Below are positions 43,534 through 53,413 of a DNA stretch of 64,000 nucleotides, piece after piece (the first letter of the stretch is position 1; every line of letters starts with the position of its first letter). The DNA lies in assembly GCF_024495425.1 (NCBI RefSeq), contig NZ_JANHJR010000002.1:806001-870000 (forward strand). The letters run 5' to 3'. Both the position numbers and the translations under genes were made by a program. Origin of the DNA: Haloarchaeobius litoreus. GTDB lineage: Archaea > Halobacteriota > Halobacteria > Halobacteriales > Natrialbaceae. Below the pieces are notes generated by a model, which saw only the letters and a program-made list of their open reading frames with translations, did not search any database and was not told the DNA's origin.

Positions 43534-44805
43534 CAGCACGGCCTCGCGGATGTTGTCCAGCCCGAGCATCGTCATGACGAGGCGCTCGCCGCCGAGGCCC
43601 CAGCCGGCGTGCGGGGGCATGCCGTACCTGAACATCTTCGTGTAGTACTCGAACTCGTCGGGGTCGAGGCCCTGCTGCTCGAAGCCGGCGACGAGCTGTT
43701 CGTAGCGGTGCTCGCGCTGGCCGCCCGAGACGAGCTCCATGCGTGGGTGCATGAGGTCGAAGCCGGTCGAGGTCTCCGCGTCGTCGTCGTAGTCCTTGAT
43801 GTAGAACGGCTTGATCTCGCTGGGCCAGTCGACGATGAAGTAGTGCTCGCCGACCTCCTCGCCGAGGACGCGCTCGGCCTCCGTCGAGAGGTCGTCGCCG
43901 TAGACGAGCATCTCGTCGAGCTCGCCGGTCGCGTTGATGCGGTCGAGCGCCTCCTCGTAGGTGAGCCGCGGGAAGTCGCCGCTCGGGGCCTCGAACTCCT
44001 CTTCGAGGTCGAGCAGTGCGAGCTCCTCCTGGCAGTTCTCCGCGACGGCCTCATAGGCGGCCTTCACGATGTCCTCGACGACGTCCATCGCCTCGGTGTG
44101 GTCGTGGAACGCGCCCTCGAAGTCGATGGAGGTCGCCTCGTTCAGGTGCCGCGGCGTGTTGTGCTCCTCGGCGCGGAAGATGGGGCCGATCTCGAACACC
44201 TTCTCAAGCCCGGAGCCGGCCATCAGCTGCTTGAACAGCTGCGGGCTCTGGTTCATGAACGCCTCCTCCCCGAAGTAGGAGATGGGGAAGAGCTCGGTGC
44301 CACCCTCGGTGCCCGTGGCGACGATCTTCGGCGTGTTGATCTCCGTGCAGCCGTCGTCGCGGAACTGCTCGCGGACCGCGCGCAGGACCTCGGCGCGGAT
44401 CTCGAAGATGGCCTTCACGTCGGGCTTGCGGAGGTCGAGCGTGCGGTTGTCGAGTCGGGTCGGGAGCTCGGCGTCGACCTTGCCGGAGGGGTCGAGCGGG
44501 AGCTCGGGGTCGGCCGGCGCGATGACCTCGAAGCCGTCGGGGGTTACCTCGACGCCCGTGGGGGCGCGGGGCTCCTCGTCGACGAGGCCGGTGACGCTGA
44601 CGACGCTCTCACGGGAGGCGTCGAGGCCGGCCTCGACGAGGTCGTCGTCCATCTCCTCTTTCTCGAACTTGATCTGTATCTTCCCGGTCTTGTCCCGGAG
44701 GATGAGGAAGGCGATGCCGCCGAGGTCGCGGATCTCGTGGACCCAGCCGGCGACGGTGACGTGGTCGCCCGGCTCGGCGTCCGCGGTGTACGTTCGGTTC
44801 TCCAT
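43501..44805 (-). CDS. aspS: Aspartyl-tRNA synthetase (archaeal type)
   Basis: This 434-residue class II synthetase has an N-terminal OB-fold for the anticodon (about 15-100, [19 protein letters not shown]). The catalytic domain has motif 2 ([15 protein letters not shown]) and motif 3 ([14 protein letters not shown]). It charges tRNA-Asp. Many archaeal versions also charge tRNA-Asn for later amidation, which I cannot decide here. The ATG at 44805 begins just before the OB-fold. Confidence 0.95.
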   Translation of the reverse strand: MENRTYTADAEPGDHVTVAGWVHEIRDLGGIAFLILRDKTGKIQIKFEKEEMDDDLVEAGLDASRESVVSVTGLVDEEPRAPTGVEVTPDGFEVIAPADPELPLDPSGKVDAELPTRLDNRTLDLRKPDVKAIFEIRAEVLRAVREQFRDDGCTEINTPKIVATGTEGGTELFPISYFGEEAFMNQSPQLFKQLMAGSGLEKVFEIGPIFRAEEHNTPRHLNEATSIDFEGAFHDHTEAMDVVEDIVKAAYEAVAENCQEELALLDLEEEFEAPSGDFPRLTYEEALDRINATGELDEMLVYGDDLSTEAERVLGEEVGEHYFIVDWPSEIKPFYIKDYDDDAETSTGFDLMHPRMELVSGGQREHRYEQLVAGFEQQGLDPDEFEYYTKMFRYGMPPHAGWGLGGERLVMTMLGLDNIREAVLFPRDRQRLSP

Positions 44806-44864
44806 ACCACCGGTTTCCGGAGGGGTAGCCTTAAACACCGTCTTTTCGGTCGACGGGACCCGGC

Positions 44865-45614
44865 TCAGAAACCACCGTATCGCAGGTACACCATGCTGGC
44901 GATGACGGCGAGCTGGAACCCGCCCTGGATGCCGCTGAGCTTCGCGTTGCGCATCCCGATCCGGCTGATGACCTGGGTGTCGGGGTTCGCCGACGTCATC
45001 TCGCGGTACATCTTCACCTCGCCGGGCAGCAGGATGCCGAAGCCCATCACGCTGAGTACTGCGACGATGACGAGCGCGACGGCGATGACGTTGCTCGTCA
45101 TCTCGAAGGCGGGCAACGTGGTCGCGAGGTAGCCGACGCTCACGACCAGGGAGACGCCGAAGGCGACCAGCCAGCGCCAGTCTCTGAAGGCGTCGAACTG
45201 CCAGCCGATGCTCAGGAGCGCGGGCAGGAGGGTGAACGCGGTGAACAGCGCCAGCCACGGCTGGGCGTTCGGGAACACCTGGACCCGGAGTGCGAGCGTG
45301 ATGCCGCCGGCGATGGTGACGAGGGCCAGCGACGGCATGAGGAACGTCATCTTCGGCGTGAACCGCTCGAACACCGCGGAGCGGGCGTCGACTGCGAGTC
45401 CGCCGAGCACCGGCCCGAGCACCATCGCCATGAACAGGTCGATTCCGGTCCACAGCACCCCGGCCATCACGTGGACGTAGGTGTGCTGCTCGCGTGTCCC
45501 CACCGTGGCGGCCAGTGCGAGCGCGAGCACCGGCAGGACGACCGCACCCGTCGCGAACGCCGGGTTCGCTCTCGACCCCATGCCTCGAACCGTCCCACGA
45601 ACCGTCTCGGCCAT
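44865..45614 (-). CDS. Polytopic membrane protein, CopD/DUF2269-like
   Basis: The 249-residue protein has about seven helices. It begins with [23 protein letters not shown], reminiscent of CopD or DUF2269-type proteins whose N-terminal histidines can bind metal or heme. I recognise it only at that level. It is transcribed with or just before aspS (60-bp gap) and divergent from the acyl-CoA ligase gene. Confidence 0.6.
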   Translation of the reverse strand: MAETVRGTVRGMGSRANPAFATGAVVLPVLALALAATVGTREQHTYVHVMAGVLWTGIDLFMAMVLGPVLGGLAVDARSAVFERFTPKMTFLMPSLALVTIAGGITLALRVQVFPNAQPWLALFTAFTLLPALLSIGWQFDAFRDWRWLVAFGVSLVVSVGYLATTLPAFEMTSNVIAVALVIVAVLSVMGFGILLPGEVKMYREMTSANPDTQVISRIGMRNAKLSGIQGGFQLAVIASMVYLRYGGF

Positions 45615-45748
45615 GCGGGTCCGTCTCGACGCCGGGCTGAAAAACGTTGCTCCGATGACATCCGTCCTCGCGGGCGTGCCGATGTTACCATCGTTAATAC
45701 ACCGCACAAACAGCGCTAACAGTCGTGCCCGCCACGCCAACCTTTTAG

Positions 45749-45762
45749 AGGGAATACTCCCT
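45749..45762. promoter_or_regulatory. Small palindrome at the start of the acyl-CoA ligase transcript
   Basis: AGGGA-N4-TCCCT lies just after the TATA-like CCTTTTAG (45741-45748) and about 16-30 bp before the ATG at 45778. A repressor bound here would cover the transcription start. Confidence 0.35.
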
Positions 45763-45777
45763 TGGGCAAGACGAGCC

Positions 45778-47337
45778 ATGGCAAATCTTGTCACAGAGAT
45801 CGCCGACACGGTCTCGGCGCATCCCGACACGACGGCGCTGCACTACGACGGGCAGGACATCAGCTACGAGGAGTTCTGGGGACAGGTGGGCCAGTTCGCC
45901 GCCGGACTGCAGGAGGTCGGTATCGAACCCGGCGACCGGGTGGGGATCTACCTCCCGAACCTGCCACAGTTCGTGGTCGCGTTCCACGGGACGCTCCGGG
46001 CCGGCGGCATCGTCGTCCCGATCAACCCGCAGTACAAGACCCGGGAGATCAGCCACCTCCTCGGGGACAGCGGTGCGAAGGTCGTCGTCACCATCGGCGA
46101 CCTCGTTCCGTTCGTCGACGGCGTGAAAGACGACACCGACGTCGAGGAGGTCGTCGCCATCGGCGGGCACGACGACGCGACCGCCTTCCGCGACTTCCTC
46201 GCCGCGGGGGCACCCGACATCGTGGACCGCGACGACGACGACGTGGCGGTCCAGCCGTACACGTCCGGCACGACGGGGCAGCCGAAGGGCGTCCTGCTCA
46301 CCCACGAGAACCTGCGCTCGAACGCCGCGATGGCGGCCTCGCTCGTCCCCGACGGCGTCAGGACGGACGACAAGGCGCTCGGGGTGCTCCCGCTGTTCCA
46401 CATCTACGGGATGACCGTGGTGATGAACGCGACGCTGTTCAGCGGCGGGGCGTACTACCCGCTGCCGTCGTGGGACGCCCAGCAGGCGATGGAGCTGCTC
46501 GCCGCCGAGGACCTCACCATCATGCACGGGGTGCCGGCGATGTACAACGACGTCATCAACCAGCCCAACGCCGAGGAGTTCGACTTCTCGTCGGTCCGGC
46601 TCTGTGGCGTCGGCGGTTCCGGCATCCCCGCCGAGGTGCTCCGACGGTTCGAGGAGCTCTACCCCGCGAAGATCTACGAGGGCTACGGGCTCACGGAGAC
46701 CAGCCCGGTCACGCACTTCAACAGCCCGGAGAAGGGCCGCCGCGTGGGCAGCATCGGCAAGACCCTGCCCGGCGTCGACTGTCGGGTCGTCGACGAGGAG
46801 TTCGCGGAGGTCGCCCCCGTCGATGAGGGGCCGGTCGACGAGGACGAGGTCGACCTCGACGAGATAACCGGTGAGCTCGTCATCAGTGGCCCCAACGTGA
46901 TGCAGGGCTACTACGGCCTGCCCGACGCCAACGAGGAGGTGTTCACCGAGGCGGACGGCAAGCGCTGGTTCCACACCGGCGACATCGGCTACCACGACGC
47001 TGACGGCTTCTACTACGTCGTCGACCGCGAGAAGCACATGATCGTCACGGGCGGCTACAACGTCTACCCGCGCGAGGTCGAGGAGCTCCTGTTCGAGCAC
47101 CCCGACATCGCCGAAGCTGCGGTCGTCGGCATCCCCGACGAGCGCCGCGGCGAGACCGTCAAGGCCTTCGTCGTGAAGACGCCCGACTCGGACCTCACCG
47201 AGCAGGAGGTGCGTGAGTACTGCCTCGAACGCCTCGCCGAGTACAAGCACCCGCGCGAGGTCGCGTTCGTCGACGAGCTCCCGCGGACCACGACGGGCAA
47301 GGTCCAGAAGTTCGAGCTGCGGGAGGCCGACGAATGA
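45778..47337 (+). CDS. Long-chain acyl-CoA synthetase (AMP-binding)
   Basis: This 519-residue ANL-superfamily enzyme activates fatty acids with ATP and CoA. It has the phosphate loop YTSGTTGQPKG (161-171), GYGLTETSPVTHF in the core, DRxKHMIVTGGYNVYPREVEE near the hinge, and the C-terminal TTGKVQK with catalytic lysine K508. An acidic insert lies before the hinge. It is coupled to an enoyl-CoA hydratase gene by a 4-nt overlap. Confidence 0.9.
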   Translation: MANLVTEIADTVSAHPDTTALHYDGQDISYEEFWGQVGQFAAGLQEVGIEPGDRVGIYLPNLPQFVVAFHGTLRAGGIVVPINPQYKTREISHLLGDSGAKVVVTIGDLVPFVDGVKDDTDVEEVVAIGGHDDATAFRDFLAAGAPDIVDRDDDDVAVQPYTSGTTGQPKGVLLTHENLRSNAAMAASLVPDGVRTDDKALGVLPLFHIYGMTVVMNATLFSGGAYYPLPSWDAQQAMELLAAEDLTIMHGVPAMYNDVINQPNAEEFDFSSVRLCGVGGSGIPAEVLRRFEELYPAKIYEGYGLTETSPVTHFNSPEKGRRVGSIGKTLPGVDCRVVDEEFAEVAPVDEGPVDEDEVDLDEITGELVISGPNVMQGYYGLPDANEEVFTEADGKRWFHTGDIGYHDADGFYYVVDREKHMIVTGGYNVYPREVEELLFEHPDIAEAAVVGIPDERRGETVKAFVVKTPDSDLTEQEVREYCLERLAEYKHPREVAFVDELPRTTTGKVQKFELREADE

Positions 47338-48125
47338 GCGACGCCGTCCTCGTCGACATCGAGGACGGCGTGGCCACCATCACGCTGAACGAGCCGGACC
47401 GCCGGAACGCGTTCTCGATGGACATGTCCGCGGGGCTCCGGGATGCGCTGGACGAGGTCGAGGAGAGCGACGCCCGCTGTGTCGTCATCGAGGGCGCGGG
47501 CGACGCGTTCTCGGCCGGCGGCGACGTGGAGCTGATGTCCCAGACCGCGACCGGCGCGGTTCCGCTCGACGAGAGCGTGCGCACACTGGAGAAGACCACC
47601 AGCGAGACGATGGCGCGCGTCGTCGCGTTCCCTCTCCCGACCGTCGCGAAGGTCGAGGGACCGGCGGTCGGTGCCGGTGCGAACCTCGCCATCGCCTGCG
47701 ACGTGCAACTCGCCAGCGAGGACGCCGCCATCGGCTTCGTCTTCCGTGAGGTCGGGCTGGCCGTCGACGCCGGCACGTCGTACCTGCTCCCGCGCGTCGT
47801 CGGCACGAACGTCGCCAAGGAGCTCGTGTTCACCGGCGAGGTGCTGGGGGCCGAGCGCGCCCACGACCTCGGGCTCGTCAACCACGTCTACGATGCCGAC
47901 GAGTTCGACGAGCGCGTCGACGAGTTCGTCGCCCGTATCGCGACCGGTCCGACCGTCGCGCTCCGGCACTCCAAACGCCTCATCGACGAGGGGCTGCGCC
48001 GGACCGTCGACGAGGCCATGGTCGCCGAGGCGACCGCCCAGGGACTCTGCTTCGACTCCGACGACCACGCCGAGGGCGTCACCGCCTTCGTCGAGAGCCG
48101 GGAGCCGGAGTTCGAGGGCTCCTGA
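47334..48125 (+). CDS. Enoyl-CoA hydratase/isomerase family protein
   Basis: This 263-residue crotonase-fold protein has the CoA/oxyanion motif GAGDAFSAGGDVELM (residues 54-68), the second oxyanion region GPAVGAGANLAIACDVQLA, and IGFVFREVGL with the likely catalytic acid. It overlaps the acyl-CoA synthetase by 4 nt, so the pair probably acts on one acyl chain. The precise reaction within the family is not certain. Confidence 0.88.
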   Translation: MSDAVLVDIEDGVATITLNEPDRRNAFSMDMSAGLRDALDEVEESDARCVVIEGAGDAFSAGGDVELMSQTATGAVPLDESVRTLEKTTSETMARVVAFPLPTVAKVEGPAVGAGANLAIACDVQLASEDAAIGFVFREVGLAVDAGTSYLLPRVVGTNVAKELVFTGEVLGAERAHDLGLVNHVYDADEFDERVDEFVARIATGPTVALRHSKRLIDEGLRRTVDEAMVAEATAQGLCFDSDDHAEGVTAFVESREPEFEGS

Positions 48126-48196
48126 GCGCGCGGCGTCCGGGGGCGAGAGATACACGAACCGAAGCTGATACCCCATCCGAACGAGACGGCACCGAC

Positions 48197-48715
48197 ATGA
48201 CCGACGACGACGCACCCGACTGGACGTTCAAGGAGCGCGACGTGGTCATCCTCCGCGAACTCGCTGCCAATCCACAGCGCTCATCGCGCGAGCTGACCGA
48301 CATCCTCGCGTCCGAGTACGACATCGACGTCTCCCACGTCACCGTCAGCGAGACCATCCGGAAGATGCGCGAGCAGGGCGTCTTCCGCGAGGCCATCATC
48401 CCCAACGAGGAGTACTTCATCTTCGGGCTGTTCGAGTTCAAGTTCGACCCCGAGCACTTCGCCGACGAGTGGCGCGACGCCATGGAGTACATCCGCGACA
48501 GCGAGCACACCCTCTTTTACTTCCTCTCGGACGGGGAGTACCAGTGGAAGTCCGTCATGATGTTCGCCACGCGCGAGGAGGAGTCCCGCTGGATCCACGA
48601 GTTCTACAAGCGCCACGGCAAGGTCGTCTCGAACCTGCGGAACTCCGTCATCCACAACGTCCTGAAGTTCGGGACCGACCCCGAGATCTTCGAGGCGCTG
48701 GACGAGGAGCACTGA
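48197..48715 (+). CDS. Winged-helix DNA-binding regulator
   Basis: The 172-residue protein has an N-terminal Lrp-like helix-turn-helix (DVVILRELAANPQRSSRELTDIL, then VSHVTVSETIRKMREQGVF, residues 19-75). A C-terminal domain of about 90 residues is rich in aromatic and charged residues (YFIFGLFEFKF, HTLFYFLSD). This pairing is found next to acyl-CoA genes in haloarchaea. It may sense an acyl-CoA or fatty acid and control the island, but that is inference. Confidence 0.75.
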   Translation: MTDDDAPDWTFKERDVVILRELAANPQRSSRELTDILASEYDIDVSHVTVSETIRKMREQGVFREAIIPNEEYFIFGLFEFKFDPEHFADEWRDAMEYIRDSEHTLFYFLSDGEYQWKSVMMFATREEESRWIHEFYKRHGKVVSNLRNSVIHNVLKFGTDPEIFEALDEEH

Positions 48716-48764
48716 ATCGGACGGTATCTCGGTTACACTATTGACTGTCCCGCGCGCCAGCCAC

Positions 48765-49211
48765 TCACCGAACAAGCGCGAGCAGTTCGCACGACAGCAC
48801 GACGGTCCCGTCCTGGTTGACGACCTCGGCCTCCTCGCGCACCACGCCGGCGGCATCGGGGTGGTCCGGGCGCTCCTCCAGCTCGACGACCGCCGTCTCG
48901 ACGTGGATGGTGTCGCCGACGAACGTCGGTGCGCGAAAGCGCAGGCGGTCGACGCCGTAGAACGCCACCACGTCGGAACTGCTCTCGCCGCCGCCAGCGC
49001 GCTCCTGCCAGAGCAGGCCCGTGGCGATGGAGAAGACGAGCGCGCCGTGAGCGATCCGTTCGCCGTACTCCGACCTCTCCATCCGCTCGGCGTCGGTGTG
49101 GAGGTGGTTGAAGTCGCCGCTGACGCCCGCGAAGTTCACGAGGTCGGCTTCGGTGATGGTCCGGCCCGCGGTGCGCCGACCGTCGCCGACCTCGGTGTCC
49201 GCGAATCTCAT
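48765..49211 (-). CDS. MaoC-like hot-dog dehydratase domain protein
   Basis: The 148-residue protein has the MaoC/(R)-hydratase core. The catalytic stretch DFNHLHTD lies near 31-38, in place of the common D-x-N-P-x-H-x-D, and ERIAHGALVFSIA follows. It would hydrate or dehydrate a CoA-bound enoyl substrate. It overlaps the thioesterase gene by 4 nt. Confidence 0.85.
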   Translation of the reverse strand: MRFADTEVGDGRRTAGRTITEADLVNFAGVSGDFNHLHTDAERMERSEYGERIAHGALVFSIATGLLWQERAGGGESSSDVVAFYGVDRLRFRAPTFVGDTIHVETAVVELEERPDHPDAAGVVREEAEVVNQDGTVVLSCELLALVR

Positions 49212-49660
49212 GGCTCCCCCATGAGCCGGTAGCTCGTTCGACCGACGGCCACGTCGACCCACTCGCCGTCCTCGCGCTCGGTCGTGACCAGCGCGTCGGT
49301 GACGCCCATCGACGAGCCCGCGCGGATGACCTCGGCCTCGACCCGCAGATCGCCCGTGGCAGGCCGGAGGTACGACACGTCCAGGTCCGTCGTCGTCAGC
49401 CGCGCGGTCGCTGGGTCGTCGAACGTCGTCCGGAGCGCGAAGCCGCTGGCGGTGTCGACCAGCGAGGCCGTGATACCGCCGTGGACGACGCCGTCGGAGG
49501 CGGGGTTCGTCAGCTTCTCGTCGTATGGCGCGGCGAAGACGACGCGGCCGTCCTCGACCGTCTCGACGGAGAGCCCGAGCCACGAGAGGAAGCCGTGGCC
49601 GTCGATGTACTGCTGGTACGCCGTCGCGATGTCGTCGTGGGCGAACTCCGGCCGGGTCAT
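49208..49660 (-). CDS. PaaI family hot-dog thioesterase
   Basis: This 150-residue hot-dog protein carries the PaaI motif VVHGGITASLVDTASGFAL (near 58-76), with the catalytic D in LVDTASG. It would release CoA from an acyl or aromatic acyl thioester. It is sandwiched by 4-nt overlaps between the large 3-hydroxyacyl-CoA dehydrogenase/hydratase gene and the MaoC gene. Confidence 0.88.
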   Translation of the reverse strand: MTRPEFAHDDIATAYQQYIDGHGFLSWLGLSVETVEDGRVVFAAPYDEKLTNPASDGVVHGGITASLVDTASGFALRTTFDDPATARLTTTDLDVSYLRPATGDLRVEAEVIRAGSSMGVTDALVTTEREDGEWVDVAVGRTSYRLMGEP

Positions 49661-51612
49661 CGGCCCTCGAACTCCGGCTCGCGGTCCTGTGCGAACGCGG
49701 TCGTCCCCTCGACCACGTCGTCGGTGCTCATCAGCAGGCCGAAGCCCTGGCTCTCCATCGCCAGCGCGGCGGCCAGGCTCGCGTCGTCGCCCTCGTTCAG
49801 CACCTTCTTGGCGACCTTCAGCCCGAGCGGCGGCCCCGACAGCAGGTCGTCGCAGAACTCGTCGACGGTCGCGTCGAACTCGTCGGCCGGCACCGCGCGG
49901 TTGACGAGCCCCCAGTCCTCGGCGCGCTCGGCGCTGATGCGGTTGCCGCGGAAGACGAGCTCCTTCGCCCGCGTCTCGCCGAGGATGCGGAGGAGCCGCT
50001 GTGTGCCGCCGCCGCCGGGGATGAGTCCGAGCCGGATCTCGGGACAGCCGAACTCCGAGCCCCCCGTGGCGATTCGGAGGTCACAGGCGAGCGCGAGTTC
50101 CAGCCCCGCGCCGAGACAGTAGCCGTCGACCTTCGCGAGCACCGGCCGCGGGAAGTCGTTGACCGCCTCGAACGCGGGCGTCACGTCCATCACGTCGGTC
50201 GGCTCCACGTCGGCGAAGCCGCCGATGTCCGCGCCGGCGCTGAACGCCCGGTCGCCGGCCCCCTCGATGGTCGCACACCGAATCTCGTCCGTGTCGACCG
50301 ACTGGAACAGGTCGGCGATCTCGTCGAGCAGGTCCGCCGAGAGCGCGTTCATGCGCTCTGGCCGGTCGAGCTCGACCGCGAGCAGCCCGTCCGCAACCTC
50401 GTAGTTCAGCAGCCGGTACGGCCCCGGCCCGTCGCCGGTGTCGTACTCGTAGAACCCCCGTCCGGCGGCCTCGCCGGTGTGGCCGGCCTCGACGAGTTCG
50501 ACGAGGTGGTCGGCGGGCTCGTACCGGTCCGCGCCCGTCTCGTCGTACAGCTCGCGGAGCTTCGAGAGCACGGTGTCGAGACCGAGTTCGTCGCCGCGGC
50601 GACACGGCCCCGTCGCGAAGCCGGCCCCCAGTCGGGTTCCCGTGTCGACGGCGTCGGGCGTCGCCACACCGTCGCCGACGAGCTTCGCCGCCTCGTTGAC
50701 CATCCGGGCCTCGACGCGCAGCGTGTCGAACTCGCCCGCATCCTCCGGCTCGTAGTCGGCTCCGTCGCCGTCCTCGTAGTCGTAGTAGCCCCTGCCGGTC
50801 TTGCGCCCGAGGTCGCCCGCCTCGACCTTCTCCTCCGCGATGGGTGGGACCGGGATACCGCCCTCGGTCCGGACGTGGTGGCCCACGTCGATGCCGGTCA
50901 GGTCCGCGAGCTCGAACGGCCCCATCGGGTAGCCCCGCTCGTGGACCATCGCGGCGTCGGCCTCCCGAATCGCCGCCTCGCCCTCCGAGACCATCCACGC
51001 CGGCTCGCCGCCGAACGGGCCGAGGATGCTGTTGACGACGAACCCTTGGACGTCCTTGCGGACGTGGATGGGGGTCTTGCCCAGCGACTCGACGAACTCG
51101 GCACCCTTCTCGGCGACGGACCCGGCCGTCTTCTCGCCGTGGACGACCTCGACGAGGTCCATCTTGACCGGCGGGTTGAAGAAGTGCAACCCGACGACGC
51201 GGCTGGGGTCCGAGACGGCCTCGGCGATGCCCGTGATGCTCAGGCTGGAGGTGTTCGACGCGAGGATGGTCCCCTCGTCGGTGTGTGCCTCGACCTCGGC
51301 GAAGATCTCGCGCTTGAGGTCCATCCGTTCGGGTGCGGCCTCGACGACGAGGTCCGCGCCGGTGACCGCCTCGGCGAGGTCGACCGTCGTGTCGAGCCGG
51401 GTCAGCACCGTCTCGGGTGACTCGTCGATTCGCTCCTTCTCGGCGAGCTTCTGCAGGCTCCACTCGACGTTCCCGTACCCCTCGTCGACGAGCCCCTGTT
51501 CCACGTCGCGCATCGTCACCTGATAGCCGGCGAGGGCGGCGACCTCGGCGATACCATGTCCCATGTTGCCCGCACCGAGCACCGCGACCCGGGTGATGCC
51601 ATCGACTGTCAT
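49657..51612 (-). CDS. 3-hydroxyacyl-CoA dehydrogenase/enoyl-CoA hydratase fusion
   Basis: The 651-residue protein joins an N-terminal NAD-dependent 3-hydroxyacyl-CoA dehydrogenase (GAGNMGHGIAEVA near 12-24, duplicated C-terminal domain to about residue 390) with a C-terminal crotonase hydratase (GAGDRAFSAGADIGGF). This is the reverse order of bacterial FadB. It carries out two steps of beta-oxidation. A GTTTA-N7-TAAAC palindrome lies just upstream of its TATA. It begins the operon with the thioesterase and MaoC genes. Confidence 0.92.
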   Translation of the reverse strand: MTVDGITRVAVLGAGNMGHGIAEVAALAGYQVTMRDVEQGLVDEGYGNVEWSLQKLAEKERIDESPETVLTRLDTTVDLAEAVTGADLVVEAAPERMDLKREIFAEVEAHTDEGTILASNTSSLSITGIAEAVSDPSRVVGLHFFNPPVKMDLVEVVHGEKTAGSVAEKGAEFVESLGKTPIHVRKDVQGFVVNSILGPFGGEPAWMVSEGEAAIREADAAMVHERGYPMGPFELADLTGIDVGHHVRTEGGIPVPPIAEEKVEAGDLGRKTGRGYYDYEDGDGADYEPEDAGEFDTLRVEARMVNEAAKLVGDGVATPDAVDTGTRLGAGFATGPCRRGDELGLDTVLSKLRELYDETGADRYEPADHLVELVEAGHTGEAAGRGFYEYDTGDGPGPYRLLNYEVADGLLAVELDRPERMNALSADLLDEIADLFQSVDTDEIRCATIEGAGDRAFSAGADIGGFADVEPTDVMDVTPAFEAVNDFPRPVLAKVDGYCLGAGLELALACDLRIATGGSEFGCPEIRLGLIPGGGGTQRLLRILGETRAKELVFRGNRISAERAEDWGLVNRAVPADEFDATVDEFCDDLLSGPPLGLKVAKKVLNEGDDASLAAALAMESQGFGLLMSTDDVVEGTTAFAQDREPEFEGR

Positions 51613-51655
51613 GCAGGGACGTGTGCCCACGAGCGGCTTAACTCCACCGGGCAGG

Positions 51656-51672
51656 GTTTACGACTGTTAAAC
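51656..51672. promoter_or_regulatory. GTTTA-N7-TAAAC palindrome upstream of the beta-oxidation operon
   Basis: The inverted repeat lies just upstream of a TATA-like GAGTTAAGCC (about 51630-51639, minus strand) serving the gene starting at 51612. It resembles the perfect repeat at 32914-32932. It could bind an operon regulator. Confidence 0.4.
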
Positions 51673-51714
51673 AGAGGGAGAGAATACGAAACAACGGTAA
51701 CGGGCCGCCGGCGG

Positions 51715-52416
51715 TCAGGCGTCGTTCGCGCCGTCGACGGTCCGGGCGACCGCATCGACGCCCTCGTCGTGGACGAGGTCGCCGACGACGACCACGTCGG
51801 CGTGTTCGGCCATCAGGTTCGCGGACTCGTAGTCGTGGATGCCACCGCCGTAGAACAGCGTCGCCTCCTCGAGTGCGTCCGCGGCCGCCTGCACGGTCTC
51901 GGGGTCACCGAGCATCCCCGAGTACTCGAGGTAGACGATCTTCTGGCCGAACATCTTCTCCGCGACCTCGGCGTAGGCCGACACGTCGTCCGTCGTGAGA
52001 TCGCAGTTCGCGTCGGTGTACTCGGCGACGCTCGCCTCCGGGTTCAGCACGATGTACGCCTCCGTCGTCGTACGGTCCCAGTCGAGGCCACCCTCGATGC
52101 GAACCCACTCCTTGTGTGCGCCGGTGACCCAGAAGATATCGCCGGCGTTGAACACCGTCGGGATGAGGTAGCCGTCCAGCGCGTCGCTGTCGACGACAAC
52201 GCTCGGGTTCGACGGTTCCTGGTAGATGGGGACGTCGTAGTCCGCACACGCCTGGATCATCTCGCGCATGTTCTCCTCGGTCATCCCCAGCGTCCCGCCG
52301 ATCTCGATGGCGTCCGTACCCGTCGCACACACGTCCTCGAACGTCTCGCCCTCGACGAGGTCCTTGTCGGGGTCGAGCTTGAGGATGTGGTTCCAGTCCT
52401 CCCAGGCTGCGCTCAT
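51715..52416 (-). CDS. Geranylgeranylglyceryl phosphate synthase
   Basis: This 233-residue TIM-barrel enzyme of the PcrB/GGGPS family joins geranylgeranyl diphosphate to sn-glycerol-1-phosphate, the first ether bond of archaeal lipids. Recognisable segments include [11 protein letters not shown] at the start, [38 protein letters not shown] and [12 protein letters not shown] at the phosphate site. The ATG at 52416 gives the compact family length. Confidence 0.93.
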   Translation of the reverse strand: MSAAWEDWNHILKLDPDKDLVEGETFEDVCATGTDAIEIGGTLGMTEENMREMIQACADYDVPIYQEPSNPSVVVDSDALDGYLIPTVFNAGDIFWVTGAHKEWVRIEGGLDWDRTTTEAYIVLNPEASVAEYTDANCDLTTDDVSAYAEVAEKMFGQKIVYLEYSGMLGDPETVQAAADALEEATLFYGGGIHDYESANLMAEHADVVVVGDLVHDEGVDAVARTVDGANDA

Positions 52417-52532
52417 ACCCGGTCGAACCTCACGTGCGACCAAAACCCCTTCGATACGGTGAACTCGGCGCGTGAGTCGGAACTCGAAACCGGACGAACG
52501 GTTAACCCCGGTCGGACGGAAGACACGGTCGA

Positions 52533-53036
52533 ATGCGACGAAGACGAGTGCTGCGGCTGGCCGGTCTCGCAACCGCGACGGGAGTCGCCGGCTGTTCCGA
52601 GCTCTCGGGTGGCTCCGGCTCGGACACGGCCAGCGGGATCGCCCGTCGCCCCGACGACGACGCGCCACCCCGGGCCGTCCTCCCGAGCCCGGAGGGCGGG
52701 CTCGAAATCGTCGGACTGCGGACGACCGGTGGCGCGGTCGGCGCGAACGCCGGCCAGCTCGCCACCTACGAGGCCGACGACGGCACCACCTTCGAGATCG
52801 CCGCCCTCCGGATGGAGACCGAGTCCGACGCCACCGCGCTGGCGAGCCGCATCCGGGATCAGGGCCGCTTCTACGGGATGGACGTGGCCGTCAGGCACGG
52901 CGTCTTCGTGGTCGCCGGTGGGACCGACGACGCCGACGCACGCGACCGGCTGCTGACGCTGCTGAGCTACTCCGAGGCGGTGAACCGGGCGTTCATCGCG
53001 GAGCACGACCTGCTCGGCGGCGCAGGCAATGGATAG
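52533..53036 (+). CDS. Tat-exported lipoprotein of unknown function
   Basis: The 167-residue protein begins [21 protein letters not shown], which combines a twin-arginine signal with a lipobox cysteine at residue 21. It would be exported folded and lipid-anchored. The mature part is an acidic alpha/beta domain with no motif I recognise. A TATA-like GGTTAACC about 30 bp upstream supports the start. Pth2 begins 36 bp after its stop. Confidence 0.75.
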   Translation: MRRRRVLRLAGLATATGVAGCSELSGGSGSDTASGIARRPDDDAPPRAVLPSPEGGLEIVGLRTTGGAVGANAGQLATYEADDGTTFEIAALRMETESDATALASRIRDQGRFYGMDVAVRHGVFVVAGGTDDADARDRLLTLLSYSEAVNRAFIAEHDLLGGAGNG

Positions 53037-53071
53037 CCACCGTTTTACTCGCGCCACCCCTCGACCTCGAC

Positions 53072-53410
53072 ATGAAACAGGCCATCGTCGCGCGGACCGA
53101 CATCGGCATGGGCCAGGGGAAGCTGGCCGCACAGGTCGCCCACGCGTCGCTCAGCGCGTACGAGGACGCCGACTCACGAACCCGGAAGGCGTGGAAGGGC
53201 TCCGGACAGAAGAAGGTCGTCCTGAAGGGAAGCGGCGAGTCGGAGCTGTTCGAGCTCGCCGACAGGGCCGAGTCCGAACGACTCCCCCACGCCATCATCC
53301 GGGACGCCGGGCACACGCAGCTCGACTCCGGCACCGTGACCACGCTCGCCGTTGGCCCCGGAGAGGACGAGGTCGTCGACCGTGTCACCGGCCACCTCTC
53401 GCTGTTCTGA
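53072..53410 (+). CDS. pth2: Peptidyl-tRNA hydrolase Pth2
   Basis: This 112-residue archaeal/eukaryotic-type hydrolase releases tRNA from peptidyl-tRNA. It has the family start [25 protein letters not shown] with its catalytic lysine/histidine region, [19 protein letters not shown] near the C-terminus, and normal length. TruD begins 3 nt after its stop, so the two tRNA enzymes share one message. Confidence 0.93.
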   Translation: MKQAIVARTDIGMGQGKLAAQVAHASLSAYEDADSRTRKAWKGSGQKKVVLKGSGESELFELADRAESERLPHAIIRDAGHTQLDSGTVTTLAVGPGEDEVVDRVTGHLSLF

Positions 53411-53413
53411 GCG

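Noticed and set aside
49525-51420. 631-codon plus-strand frame opposite the dehydrogenase/hydratase fusion
   Set aside because: It is an Arg/Val/Asp-rich shadow. The minus-strand gene has intact catalytic motifs in both domains.
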